From: Pseudonocardia oceani
GTDB lineage: Bacteria; Actinomycetota; Actinomycetes; Mycobacteriales; Pseudonocardiaceae
DNA length: 64,000 bases
Direction of reading: 5' to 3'
Assembly: GCF_019263585.2 (NCBI RefSeq)
Contig: NZ_JADQDF010000001.1
Location: 4,278,001-4,342,000, forward strand
Positions 17,614 to 25,062 of this stretch are shown piece after piece. The number at the start of each line of letters is the position of its first letter. Within the stretch, counting starts at the first letter, position 1. The position numbers were made by a program, and so were the translations under genes. A model generated the notes under the pieces. It did no database searches, was not told where the DNA came from, and worked only from the letters and a program-made list of their open reading frames with translations.

Positions 17614-19070
17614 GTGCCGCGGCCGTCGGCACCGCCGACCTCCTGCGCGCCGCACTGGGCGACGACGACGCCGGCGACTTCCCGATCTCCGGCGCCGACC
17701 GCGTCGGGGTGCCGGTGGTGGCCGCGGACGTCACCGGGCCCCCGCGGTTCGGCTCCTTCGGCTACGGCGACACCGTCGAGCAGGCCCGCACCGGCGCCTA
17801 CGGCGAGCTGGTCGAGGCCGCGCTGCTGCACCGGCACCTGCGCGCGCTCACCCCGCGCCGGGCGTCGTACGCGGAGCTGCGCCGCGAGCTCGGCGGGCGC
17901 GGCGTCGTCGACCCCCGGGAGCTGGTGCTGCCCGCCGGCACCGTCGTCGACGACGACCGCCCCCGCACCTGGCTCCCCGCGACGCGCTGGCGCACCGGTG
18001 AGGCCGTCCGGCTTCCGGCGGAGTTCTGCGCGTCCTGGGCGCCCGACGTCGCGGGCCAGGACCCGGCCGAGCGGCTGATCACGGTGATCACCAACGGCTC
18101 GGGCGCCGGCGACACCGCCGAGCGCGCCGTGGCCCACGGCCTGCTGGAACTGCTGCAGCGCGACGGCAACGGCACCGCGTTCCGCGCGCTCGACGAGGGC
18201 ACCGTCCTCGACCTCGACGGCGTCACCGACCCCGTCACGCGCCGCGTGCTCGGGCAGCTGCGCGACGCCGGGATCACGGTCCTGGCCAAGCTCGCGTCGA
18301 CGCAGTTCGGGCTGGCCGACGTGCACGTCGTCGGCGTCGACGCCGACCCGGACGCCGAGCCGCTGGCCGTCACCGCGTGCGGGGAGGCGTGCCACCCGGA
18401 CCGGGAGGCCGCGCTGCGCAAGGCGCTGCTGGAGTACGCGGCGGCCCGCTCGCGCAAGGTGTTCGCGCACGGCCCGCTCGACCGGGTCCGCCCGCTCGCC
18501 CCGTCCGCCTACTGGGAGCGCGAGCTGGCGTCCCCGGTACCGGAGCAGGAGCCGCGGGCACTGGCGGCGATGCGGGACTGGTCGCGGCGCAGCGCCGCCG
18601 AGCTGCAGGACCTGCTCGCGCCGACGGTGCTCGGCGTGCACCGGACCGTCCCGTTCACCGACCTCCCGACGGTCCCTCCGGGCTCCCTCGACGACCCGGC
18701 GGCGCTGCTCGACGATCTCCTGCAGCGCCTGTCCGACCTCGACGTCCTCGTGGTGCTCGCGCGCGGCGACGGGGCGGTGAGCGCGAAGGTCGTCGTCCCG
18801 GGGCTGGAGGTCGAGACCATGTCCTACGGCCGGATCGGGGCGCGCGGGGTGCAGAAGCTGCGCGCCCGCAGCGACCGGGCCGGGGACCTCGCCGGCCTCG
18901 GGTCGCCACCTCACCCCGGCGCCGCGCCCGTCGTGCTCACCGCGCAGGGCCGCGAGCGCCTCGGCGACGACGCGTGGCTCGACCTCGATGCCGTCGCCGC
19001 GGTCGTCGGCCCGCTCTACCCCCTCTACCGCGAACCCACCCGGCACGCACTGGCGAGGAGCACCGCATGA
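17610..19070 (+). CDS. YcaO-family protein without a visible precursor peptide partner
   Basis: 486 residues, GTG 17610 overlapping the MBL stop. YcaO signatures are present: an early acidic cluster (GAYGELVEAALLH), the ATP-binding NGSGAGDTAERAVAHGLLEL (from residue 162), and a late KVVVPGLEVETMSYGRIG strand. YcaO enzymes use ATP to activate an amide for azoline, thioamide or amidine formation, normally on peptides. No partner E1/ocin protein, TfuA or cysteine-rich short ORF is next to it, and the C-terminus lacks the proline-rich tail of cyclodehydratases. Its substrate could be a non-peptide amide such as an N-acyl glycoside; this is inference. Confidence 0.8.
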   Translation: MSAAAVGTADLLRAALGDDDAGDFPISGADRVGVPVVAADVTGPPRFGSFGYGDTVEQARTGAYGELVEAALLHRHLRALTPRRASYAELRRELGGRGVVDPRELVLPAGTVVDDDRPRTWLPATRWRTGEAVRLPAEFCASWAPDVAGQDPAERLITVITNGSGAGDTAERAVAHGLLELLQRDGNGTAFRALDEGTVLDLDGVTDPVTRRVLGQLRDAGITVLAKLASTQFGLADVHVVGVDADPDAEPLAVTACGEACHPDREAALRKALLEYAAARSRKVFAHGPLDRVRPLAPSAYWERELASPVPEQEPRALAAMRDWSRRSAAELQDLLAPTVLGVHRTVPFTDLPTVPPGSLDDPAALLDDLLQRLSDLDVLVVLARGDGAVSAKVVVPGLEVETMSYGRIGARGVQKLRARSDRAGDLAGLGSPPHPGAAPVVLTAQGRERLGDDAWLDLDAVAAVVGPLYPLYREPTRHALARSTA

Positions 19071-19909
19071 CCCTCCGGTACGCCTACAACACCAACGGCC
19101 TGACCAGCCACCGACTCGACGACGCGCTCACGCTGCTCGCCGACTCCGGATACGACGGCGTCGCGCTCACCCTCGACGTGCACCACCACGACCCGTTCGC
19201 CCCCGCGCTGCCCGCCCGCACGCGCGCGCTGCGGCAGCAGCTGGAGTCGCTCGGCCTCGGCAGCGTCGTGGAGACCGGGGCGCGGTTCCTGCTCGACCCG
19301 CGTCACAAGCACCAGCCCACGCTCGTCACCGACGACCCGCACGGGCGCGCCGTCCGGGTCGCGTTCCTGCGCACCTGCGTGGACGTCGCCGCCGAGCTGG
19401 GCAGCGAGGCCGTCTCGTTCTGGGCGGGCGTCCCGGCGCCGGAGATCGACCGCGCGCAGGTGTGGGAGTGGCTGGTGGAGGGCGTCGGCGAGGTCGTCGA
19501 GCACGCCCGCGGTGCCGGTGTGACCTGCGCGTTCGAGCCCGAGCCCGGGATGCTCGTCGACGACTGCGACGACTGGGCGCGCCTGCACGAGGCCGTCCCG
19601 GACCTCGCACTCGCGCTCGACACCGGCCACTGCATCGTCTCGGGCGCCCACGAGCCCGCCGACGCCGTGCGCACCTTCGCCGGGCACCTCGGGGCGTGCG
19701 CCGTCGAGGACATGCCCCGCGGGCGCCACGAGCACCGCGCGCCCGGCGAGGGCGACATGGACCTGCCCGCCGTGCTGGGCGCGCTCGCCGACGTCGGCTA
19801 CCGGCGGCTGGTGTCTCTGGAGCTGTCCCGCGACTCCCACCGCGCCGACGTCCTCGTGCCCGCTGCGCTCGCCGCGCTGCGCGAGGCGGAGAGCCGGGTG
19901 GCGGCATGA
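19067..19909 (+). CDS. Xylose-isomerase-like TIM-barrel protein
   Basis: 280 residues, ATGA overlap with ycaO. The AP-endonuclease-2/xylose-isomerase fold is indicated by YNTNGL at the N-terminus, GYDGVALTLD, a metal-ligand glutamate in CAFEPEPGML (about residue 162), LDTGHC with an Asp and His, and a closing glutamate in SLELSRDSH. Such proteins isomerise or epimerise sugars and cyclitols with a divalent metal. In Ebo-type loci a protein of this kind also sits with an inositol-phosphate or sugar-phosphate cyclase, but the other Ebo genes are absent here. Substrate likely a cyclitol or ketose derivative. Confidence 0.75.
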   Translation: MTLRYAYNTNGLTSHRLDDALTLLADSGYDGVALTLDVHHHDPFAPALPARTRALRQQLESLGLGSVVETGARFLLDPRHKHQPTLVTDDPHGRAVRVAFLRTCVDVAAELGSEAVSFWAGVPAPEIDRAQVWEWLVEGVGEVVEHARGAGVTCAFEPEPGMLVDDCDDWARLHEAVPDLALALDTGHCIVSGAHEPADAVRTFAGHLGACAVEDMPRGRHEHRAPGEGDMDLPAVLGALADVGYRRLVSLELSRDSHRADVLVPAALAALREAESRVAA

Positions 19910-21189
19910 GCCGGCGTCGATTGAGGGTGGGCTTCGTGTCCCGCCGCTACTGGCCCGCGGTCTCGGGCATGAGCGCCTACGCGGAGAACCTGCTGCGCCA
20001 CCTCGTACGGGTCGGGCACGAGGTGACGATGGTGTCGCAGTACCGCGGCGACGAGGCCGGTCGCGCCGTCTACGGCGGGGGTCCACCGCCCGCCGACCGG
20101 GTGCCCGACGGCGTGCAGGTCGTGGCGCTGGAGGCGCTGGGGGAGCAGGCCGTCGGGCGCGGGGAGCGGGCCGACTTCGAGGGCGACGTCGACACGATGA
20201 CCCGCACCGTCCTCGACCTGCACGAGAAGGAGCCCTTCGACGTCCTGCACGCCCAGTACGCCTACCCCAACGGCCTCGCCGTGCTGCGCGCCGCGCGGGA
20301 GGCCGGGCTGCCCGCGGTGGTGTCGGTGCAGGGCGGCGACGGGCACTGGGTCGGCACCTGCTGCGCCACGCACCGCGATCTCGTCCGTGGGGTCTTCGCG
20401 CACGCTCCCGCGCTGCTGATCGGCTCGCCGTCGTTCGCCGCGGAGGTCGCGCAGCGCCACGGCATCGACGCCGGGCGGTTCACGCTCGTGCCCGGCGCCA
20501 CCGACGCGGAGCGGTTCACGCCCGTCGACGGGGAGCCGGTCGCGCCGGTGGGTGACCCCGCCGTGCTGCTCTACCACGGTCGCGTCGACGCCCGGAAGGG
20601 CGTGCTCGACCTGCTCCAGGCCGTGCGCCTGCTGCGCGACGACGACGTGGCCGTGCGGCTGCTCGTCTCCGGCATCGGGCCCGACACGGACCTCGTGGCC
20701 CGGACCGTCGACGAGCTCGGCCTGCGCGCCGACGTCGACCTGCTCGGCGCCGTGCCCTACGAGCGGGCGCACGAGGTCTACCGGCGCGGTGAGGTCTTCG
20801 TCAGCCCCACCTACGCGGAGGGGTTCTCGAACACGATCCTGGAGGCGATGGCGTCGGGGCTGCCGGTGGTGTCGACCGACGTGGTGGGGGTGCGCGACTG
20901 CGTCCGGGCGGGCGGGAACGACGACGACAACGGGGTCCTCGTCCCGCCCGCCGACCCGCCCGCGCTCGCCGCCGGCATCCGCCGCGTGCTCGACGACGAC
21001 GCGCTGCGGCGGCGGTTGGTCGCGCGGGCGCACTCCGACGTGCACCGGCTGTGGTCGTGGCCGGTGGTCGCGGGGCGGATCACCGACGTCTACGACGCCG
21101 TCCTGGCCGAGCGCGCGGAGATCCCGGAGATCCCCGACCCGCCCGTCGACCCGGAGTGCCGGTTCCGCACCGCGCCGCACCTGCTGTGA
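19906..21189 (+). CDS. GT4-family glycosyltransferase, MshA-like
   Basis: 427 residues, ATGA overlap with the TIM-barrel gene. Two Rossmann domains of the GT-B fold are visible: GMSAYAENLLRHLVRVGHEV near the N-terminus and LLYHGRVDARKGVLDLLQA in the second domain, with the retaining-GT4 EX7E motif in EGFSNTILEAMASGLPVV (from about residue 305). It transfers a sugar from a nucleotide donor. Because the operon also has an inositol-phosphate synthase and a PIG-L deacetylase, the nearest functional parallel is MshA, which adds GlcNAc to inositol 3-phosphate. The donor and acceptor are not proven. Confidence 0.85.
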   Translation: MSRRRLRVGFVSRRYWPAVSGMSAYAENLLRHLVRVGHEVTMVSQYRGDEAGRAVYGGGPPPADRVPDGVQVVALEALGEQAVGRGERADFEGDVDTMTRTVLDLHEKEPFDVLHAQYAYPNGLAVLRAAREAGLPAVVSVQGGDGHWVGTCCATHRDLVRGVFAHAPALLIGSPSFAAEVAQRHGIDAGRFTLVPGATDAERFTPVDGEPVAPVGDPAVLLYHGRVDARKGVLDLLQAVRLLRDDDVAVRLLVSGIGPDTDLVARTVDELGLRADVDLLGAVPYERAHEVYRRGEVFVSPTYAEGFSNTILEAMASGLPVVSTDVVGVRDCVRAGGNDDDNGVLVPPADPPALAAGIRRVLDDDALRRRLVARAHSDVHRLWSWPVVAGRITDVYDAVLAERAEIPEIPDPPVDPECRFRTAPHLL

Positions 21190-21199
21190 AGGCTGGGCT

Positions 21200-21958
21200 G
21201 TGAGGGCCGTCGCGGTGTCGCCCCACCTCGACGACGCCGTGTTCTCCGCGGGCGCGACCCTCGCCGCGCTCGCCGCCGCGGGGTGGGAGGTCGTGGTCGT
21301 CACCTGCTTCACCGCGAGCGTGCCGGACCCGCCGCCGTTCGCACTGTCGACGCAGCTGGACAAGGGGCTCGACGCGTCGGTCGACTACCTCGCCCTGCGC
21401 CGGGACGAGGACGCCGCCGCCTGCGCGGTGCTCGGCGCGGCCCCGGTGCACCTGCCGCTGCCCGAGGCGCCGCACCGGGGCTACACCAGCGCCCCGGACC
21501 TGTTCGCGGGAGTCCACGACGACGACGGGGTGCGCGGCCCGCTCGCCGCCGCCCTCGCCCCGCACCTCGACGCCGCCGATCTGGTGCTCGCGCCGCAGGG
21601 GATCGGCGACCACGCCGACCACCGGGTCGTCGTCGACGTGGTGGCGCGGCTCGCGCCCGGCGCCGCGTGGTGGCGCGACGCGCCGTACGTGCTGCGGCGC
21701 CCGGACGCGCGGCCGTGGTCGCCGCCGGGGGAACCGCGCGCCGTCGACGTCGCCCGGCACCTGGACGCCAAGATCGCCGCGGCGCGCTGCTACACGACCC
21801 AGCTGGGGTTCCAGTTCGGCGGTCCGGAGCAGGTGGGACCGGTGCTGCGCGAGCTGGCGGCGGCCGAGGCGGGACCCGGACCCGGCGGGTGCGCGGAGGT
21901 GTTCACGGTGCCCCGGTGTAGCGCCGCGGTCCCCGGTGCGGTAGCCCTACTCCCGTGA
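21200..21958 (+). CDS. PIG-L family deacetylase (LmbE/MshB-like)
   Basis: 252 residues from GTG 21200, 10 bp after the glycosyltransferase stop. The zinc site motif appears as SPHLDDAVFSAG (residues 7-18, the family's PHPDD), with the second ligand region GDHADHRVV near residue 136. The family removes N-acetyl groups from GlcNAc units, as MshB does in mycothiol synthesis or PIG-L in GPI anchors. Following a GT4 enzyme, it probably deacetylates the glycoside made by it, leaving a free amine for the next step. Confidence 0.85.
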   Translation: MRAVAVSPHLDDAVFSAGATLAALAAAGWEVVVVTCFTASVPDPPPFALSTQLDKGLDASVDYLALRRDEDAAACAVLGAAPVHLPLPEAPHRGYTSAPDLFAGVHDDDGVRGPLAAALAPHLDAADLVLAPQGIGDHADHRVVVDVVARLAPGAAWWRDAPYVLRRPDARPWSPPGEPRAVDVARHLDAKIAAARCYTTQLGFQFGGPEQVGPVLRELAAAEAGPGPGGCAEVFTVPRCSAAVPGAVALLP

Positions 21959-23082
21959 CGGCACGCAGTTGGCGCAGACAGCTCACGTACGCCCTCCTCC
22001 GGTTGGAGGACGTCGTCGAGACCGGGATCGCCGCCGGCGCCCGCCTCGGGGGTCATCGGTACCCGCTGATCATCCCGTTCATCGGGCACGGCACCACGGA
22101 GCGCGCGCGGGTCGGCGCGCGGCTGGTGCTGGGGCGGCGCGCGGCCGTCGAGCCGTCGGCGCCCGCGGTGCGCATCGGCGACACCCCGTCCTCGCCGCGG
22201 TCGCGCCGCGCGACCCTGCGGGTCAGCCTCGCGCGGTTCCTCACCGTCGAGGTGCCGCGGGCGTCGGTGACGATCCACGCGCCCGGCGGCGACGTGGTCG
22301 TGCAGACCAACCGCGACGGCTACATCGACCACGAGCTGCAGCTCTCCGGCGTGGAGCCCGGTTGGCTGGAGCTCGAGCTGAGCGGACCGGGCGGTGCGCA
22401 CGCCACCGCGCGCGTGCTGCTGGTCGACCCGGCCGTCGACGTGGGCGTCATCAGCGACGTCGACGACACCATCCTGCACACCGGCCTCACCCGCGGCCTC
22501 GACTTCCTCAAGGCCACCCTGCTCACCGACGTCGAGGAGCGCACTCCGCTCCCCGGCGCCGCCGTCCTGTACCGCGCGCTGGTGACGAAGCCGGGCAAGC
22601 CCGAGCGGCCCGTGTTCTACGTGTCGACGAGCCCGTGGAACCTGCACGAGATGCTGCTGCAGTTCGTGTCGATGCGGGGCTTCCCGCTCGGCCCGCTGCT
22701 GCTCACCGACTGGGGCCCCTCGCACACGGGCCTGTTCCGGATCGGCGCCCAGGCCCACAAGCCCGCCCTGGTCCGGCGCCTGCTCGACGAGCACCCCCAG
22801 CTCCGGCTGGTGCTGATCGGCGACAGCGGCCAAGAGGACCCGGAGATCTACGCCGACATCGCCCGCGATCACCCCTCCCGCGTGGCCGCGATCTACATCC
22901 GCCGCGTCACCGGTCTCGACCTGGGGCGCAACGACGAGATCGATGCGCTGGCCGCCGAGATCACCGCTCTGGGGGTGCCGATGCGGGCGGTGGACGACAG
23001 CGTCCAGATCGCCGAGCACGCCGCGGAGCACGACCTGATGGACGCCGCGGCGGTGGCGGCGGTGCGGGCGGAGCTGGCCTGA
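21955..23082 (+). CDS. App1/DUF2183-family phosphatase
   Basis: 375 residues, GTG 21955 overlapping the PIG-L stop. A beta-rich N-terminal part is followed by the App1 catalytic domain with the HAD-type motif SDVDDTI near residue 167, then VFYVSTSPWNLHEML and LIGDSGQEDPEIYADI. Yeast App1 is a phosphatidate phosphatase; bacterial relatives are uncharacterised. The overlap places it at the end of the ten-gene operon, so it may dephosphorylate a pathway intermediate. A read-through passenger gene is the alternative. Confidence 0.75.
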   Translation: MTARSWRRQLTYALLRLEDVVETGIAAGARLGGHRYPLIIPFIGHGTTERARVGARLVLGRRAAVEPSAPAVRIGDTPSSPRSRRATLRVSLARFLTVEVPRASVTIHAPGGDVVVQTNRDGYIDHELQLSGVEPGWLELELSGPGGAHATARVLLVDPAVDVGVISDVDDTILHTGLTRGLDFLKATLLTDVEERTPLPGAAVLYRALVTKPGKPERPVFYVSTSPWNLHEMLLQFVSMRGFPLGPLLLTDWGPSHTGLFRIGAQAHKPALVRRLLDEHPQLRLVLIGDSGQEDPEIYADIARDHPSRVAAIYIRRVTGLDLGRNDEIDALAAEITALGVPMRAVDDSVQIAEHAAEHDLMDAAAVAAVRAELA

Positions 23083-23138
23083 ACCCTCCGTCCGCAGCCG
23101 CACGGCCGTGGTGGTGCGGTCCTGGGGGATCCGGCGTG

Positions 23139-23203
23139 GTGATCGCCGGGAAGGTGACGTCGCGGTCCTTGCGGGGGCCGTGGTGGCGCGGTCTCGGCGA
23201 TCA
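23139..23203. repeat. 65-bp palindromic repeat, copy A, downstream of the DUF559 gene
   Basis: It starts GTGATCGCCG, contains GTGACGTC in the middle and ends CGGCGATCA. It aligns without gaps to the 65 bp at 24121-24185 with 48 identical positions. The ends are partly inverted (TGATCGCCG against CGGCGATCA). Its last three bases supply the DUF559 stop codon (TGA on the minus strand). Confidence 0.65.
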
Positions 23204-24085
23204 AGGCGAGACGGTGCGGGCGGCCCGGCGGGCGAGCTCGACCCGCACCTCCGCCACCACGAACCCCGGGTGCTGCAGGACCGTGAGGGCGTCGAAGCGC
23301 AGGATCCGCCAGCCCTGGCGGGCCAGGTCGGCCTCGCGGCGCAGGTCGGCGTGGGCGCGCCGCTGCCCGCGGTGCTCGCGCCCGTCGTACTCGATGGCGA
23401 GCAGCAGGTCCGGGTAGGCGAGGTCGAGCCGGTAGCGGCGGCCGTCGACCTCCACCGCGTGCTGCACCACCGGTGCCGGCAGCCCGCCGAGCACCAGCGC
23501 CACCCGGATCCGCGACTCCATCGGCGACTCCGCCCGCCCGTCCACCAGATCGAGCACCCGGTCGAGCCCGCGCGTGTGGTGCGCCCCGAGGTGGCGCCCG
23601 GCCAGCGCCCGCACGCCCTCAATCGTCACGCCGCAGTGGAACGCCGGCGCGTCGAACGCGGTGACCTTCTCGACGAGGTCGGGCGCCCAGCGGATCAGGT
23701 CGAAGGCCGTGCGGACGGCGTCGGTCATCAGGACGCCGCCGCGCCGGACGGTCTCGCCGGGAGCGAGCACGTCGCGGTGGACGACGAGCCCGGGCACCGG
23801 TCGTCGCGGCCGCCCGTCGAGCATCAGCACCTCCGCCGGCGCACTTGGGCGGGCGCAGGACGCCCCGAGCAGTTCCGCCGCCGCGTAGCCGGCGACGACG
23901 CCGCGCCCGTCGACGAGCACGAACGCGGCCCGCGCCAGCACCGACAGCGTGAGCAGCACCCGCGATCCGACGTAGACGTCCGGGAAGAGGCGCCGGTAGC
24001 GGGGGCCGCGCAGGATCCGCGGTGTGACGAGGCCCGCGGCGATGGCGCGCGACCCGCGGAACGGGGACAGCAGGGGGATCGGCAT
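23201..24085 (-). CDS. DUF559 (Vsr-like endonuclease fold) protein
   Basis: 294 residues from ATG 24085. The N-terminal half (GSRAIAAGLVTPRILRGPRYRRLF) resembles the AbiEi-antitoxin-like winged domain often fused to DUF559 in actinomycetes. The C-terminal 110 residues carry the very-short-patch-repair endonuclease-like core: PMESRIRVAL, LDLAYPDLLLAIEYDGREHR with the acidic metal ligands, and GWRILRFDALTVL. These proteins are multi-copy in actinomycete genomes and have no agreed function. Two related 65-bp palindromic repeats flank the gene, suggesting that gene and repeats form one unit that has moved. Confidence 0.8.
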   Translation of the reverse strand: MPIPLLSPFRGSRAIAAGLVTPRILRGPRYRRLFPDVYVGSRVLLTLSVLARAAFVLVDGRGVVAGYAAAELLGASCARPSAPAEVLMLDGRPRRPVPGLVVHRDVLAPGETVRRGGVLMTDAVRTAFDLIRWAPDLVEKVTAFDAPAFHCGVTIEGVRALAGRHLGAHHTRGLDRVLDLVDGRAESPMESRIRVALVLGGLPAPVVQHAVEVDGRRYRLDLAYPDLLLAIEYDGREHRGQRRAHADLRREADLARQGWRILRFDALTVLQHPGFVVAEVRVELARRAARTVSP

Positions 24086-24120
24086 GGCGCTACTGACGGA
24101 TCCACCACCGCGGCGGTTCC

Positions 24121-24185
24121 GTGATCACCGAGACCGTGACGTCACGGTCGTCGGGAGGGCCGCCAGGTCGCGGTACCGACGATCA
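24121..24185. repeat. 65-bp palindromic repeat, copy B, upstream of the DUF559 gene
   Basis: It starts GTGATCACCG, contains the self-complementary GACCGTGACGTCACGGTC and ends CCGACGATCA. The copies A and B are direct repeats around the DUF559 gene, 74% identical by eye. The terminal bases again provide the stop codon of the neighbouring minus-strand gene (24183-24185). Confidence 0.65.
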
Positions 24186-25046
24186 CGGGGTCGGGATCAG
24201 CGACACCAGGTCGAACTCCCGCATCCACCCCGGAGCAGTGGCGGCGCAGGTGAGCGGGCGGCCCGCCTCCACCCGCCTCTCCCGCACCTCCACCACGACA
24301 TCGGGATCACCGAGCACCACCCGCCACGTCCCCGAGGACAGTGCGGTGACCGACCGCAGCGCCAGCGCGTCGACCTCCCGCACCCCCGTGGCCAGGCGGG
24401 CGTGGTGCTGCGCCGCCTGCACCGCGGGCGGGTGGACCGAGCGGCCGCGCAGGAACTCCGCGTCCACGAGGCCGTCGGCGTAGGCGGCGGCGATCGCCAC
24501 CCCCTCCTGAGGCGACATCCCGCCGAACGCGAACCCGTGCGGCAGCGTCACCAGCGAGGGGGCGAAGCGGCAGCCGCCGACGTGCGAGCACTCCCACGCC
24601 TCGGCGGGCCGGGCGGCGGCCAGCGCGGCGGCGAGCGGACGTCCGCGGACTGCGCAGCAGGTGTCGTGGCGCCCGTGCGCGCAGGTGAGGAACAGCGGTC
24701 CGGTGTGGACGGTGCCGGGGGCGCGCAGGGCGTCGACCAGGCCGTCCTCGTCGGTCCACGTGCCCGTCCGGACCTCCTCGCGACCGGGCCGGGAGTCCAC
24801 CCGGAACCAGCAGCGGGGGCCACCGGACCGGCGTCCCGGACGCCGGACCAGCAGCACCCGTCCGCCGACCTCGCGCGCCCACCCGTCCATCGCCGAGACC
24901 GCGGCCGGCCCGAAGCCGGACTGCGCGAACGCGACCCGGCCCCACGGCCCGGGGTGCTCGACGAGGAACCAGTGGTCGCCGGGCGGAGCGGTGCCCGCGC
25001 GGGTGTCGTCGACGGCCAGGTCGGAGCAGCGGGGAGCGGCGGTCAT
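24183..25046 (-). CDS. Sucrase/ferredoxin-like family protein
   Basis: 287 residues from ATG 25046. The family has a thioredoxin-fold ferredoxin-like centre with cysteines in LTCAHGRHDTCCAVRG and ECSHVGGCRFAP, as seen here, so a [2Fe-2S] cluster is expected. Members are annotated sucrase/ferredoxin-like, but no sucrase activity is expected from the sequence. It lies 16 bp downstream of the JmjC/cupin gene on the same strand and likely shares its transcript. It could donate electrons or keep iron reduced for the oxygenase; this is inference. Confidence 0.8.
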   Translation of the reverse strand: MTAAPRCSDLAVDDTRAGTAPPGDHWFLVEHPGPWGRVAFAQSGFGPAAVSAMDGWAREVGGRVLLVRRPGRRSGGPRCWFRVDSRPGREEVRTGTWTDEDGLVDALRAPGTVHTGPLFLTCAHGRHDTCCAVRGRPLAAALAAARPAEAWECSHVGGCRFAPSLVTLPHGFAFGGMSPQEGVAIAAAYADGLVDAEFLRGRSVHPPAVQAAQHHARLATGVREVDALALRSVTALSSGTWRVVLGDPDVVVEVRERRVEAGRPLTCAATAPGWMREFDLVSLIPTP

Positions 25047-25062
25047 GCCGTCGTGCGGGGGG

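Noticed and set aside
12498..19909. An Ebo-type metabolite-traffic cluster
   Set aside because: Only the cyclase-like and TIM-barrel proteins fit; no UbiA prenyltransferase, TatD protein, EboA or nucleotide pyrophosphatase is present.
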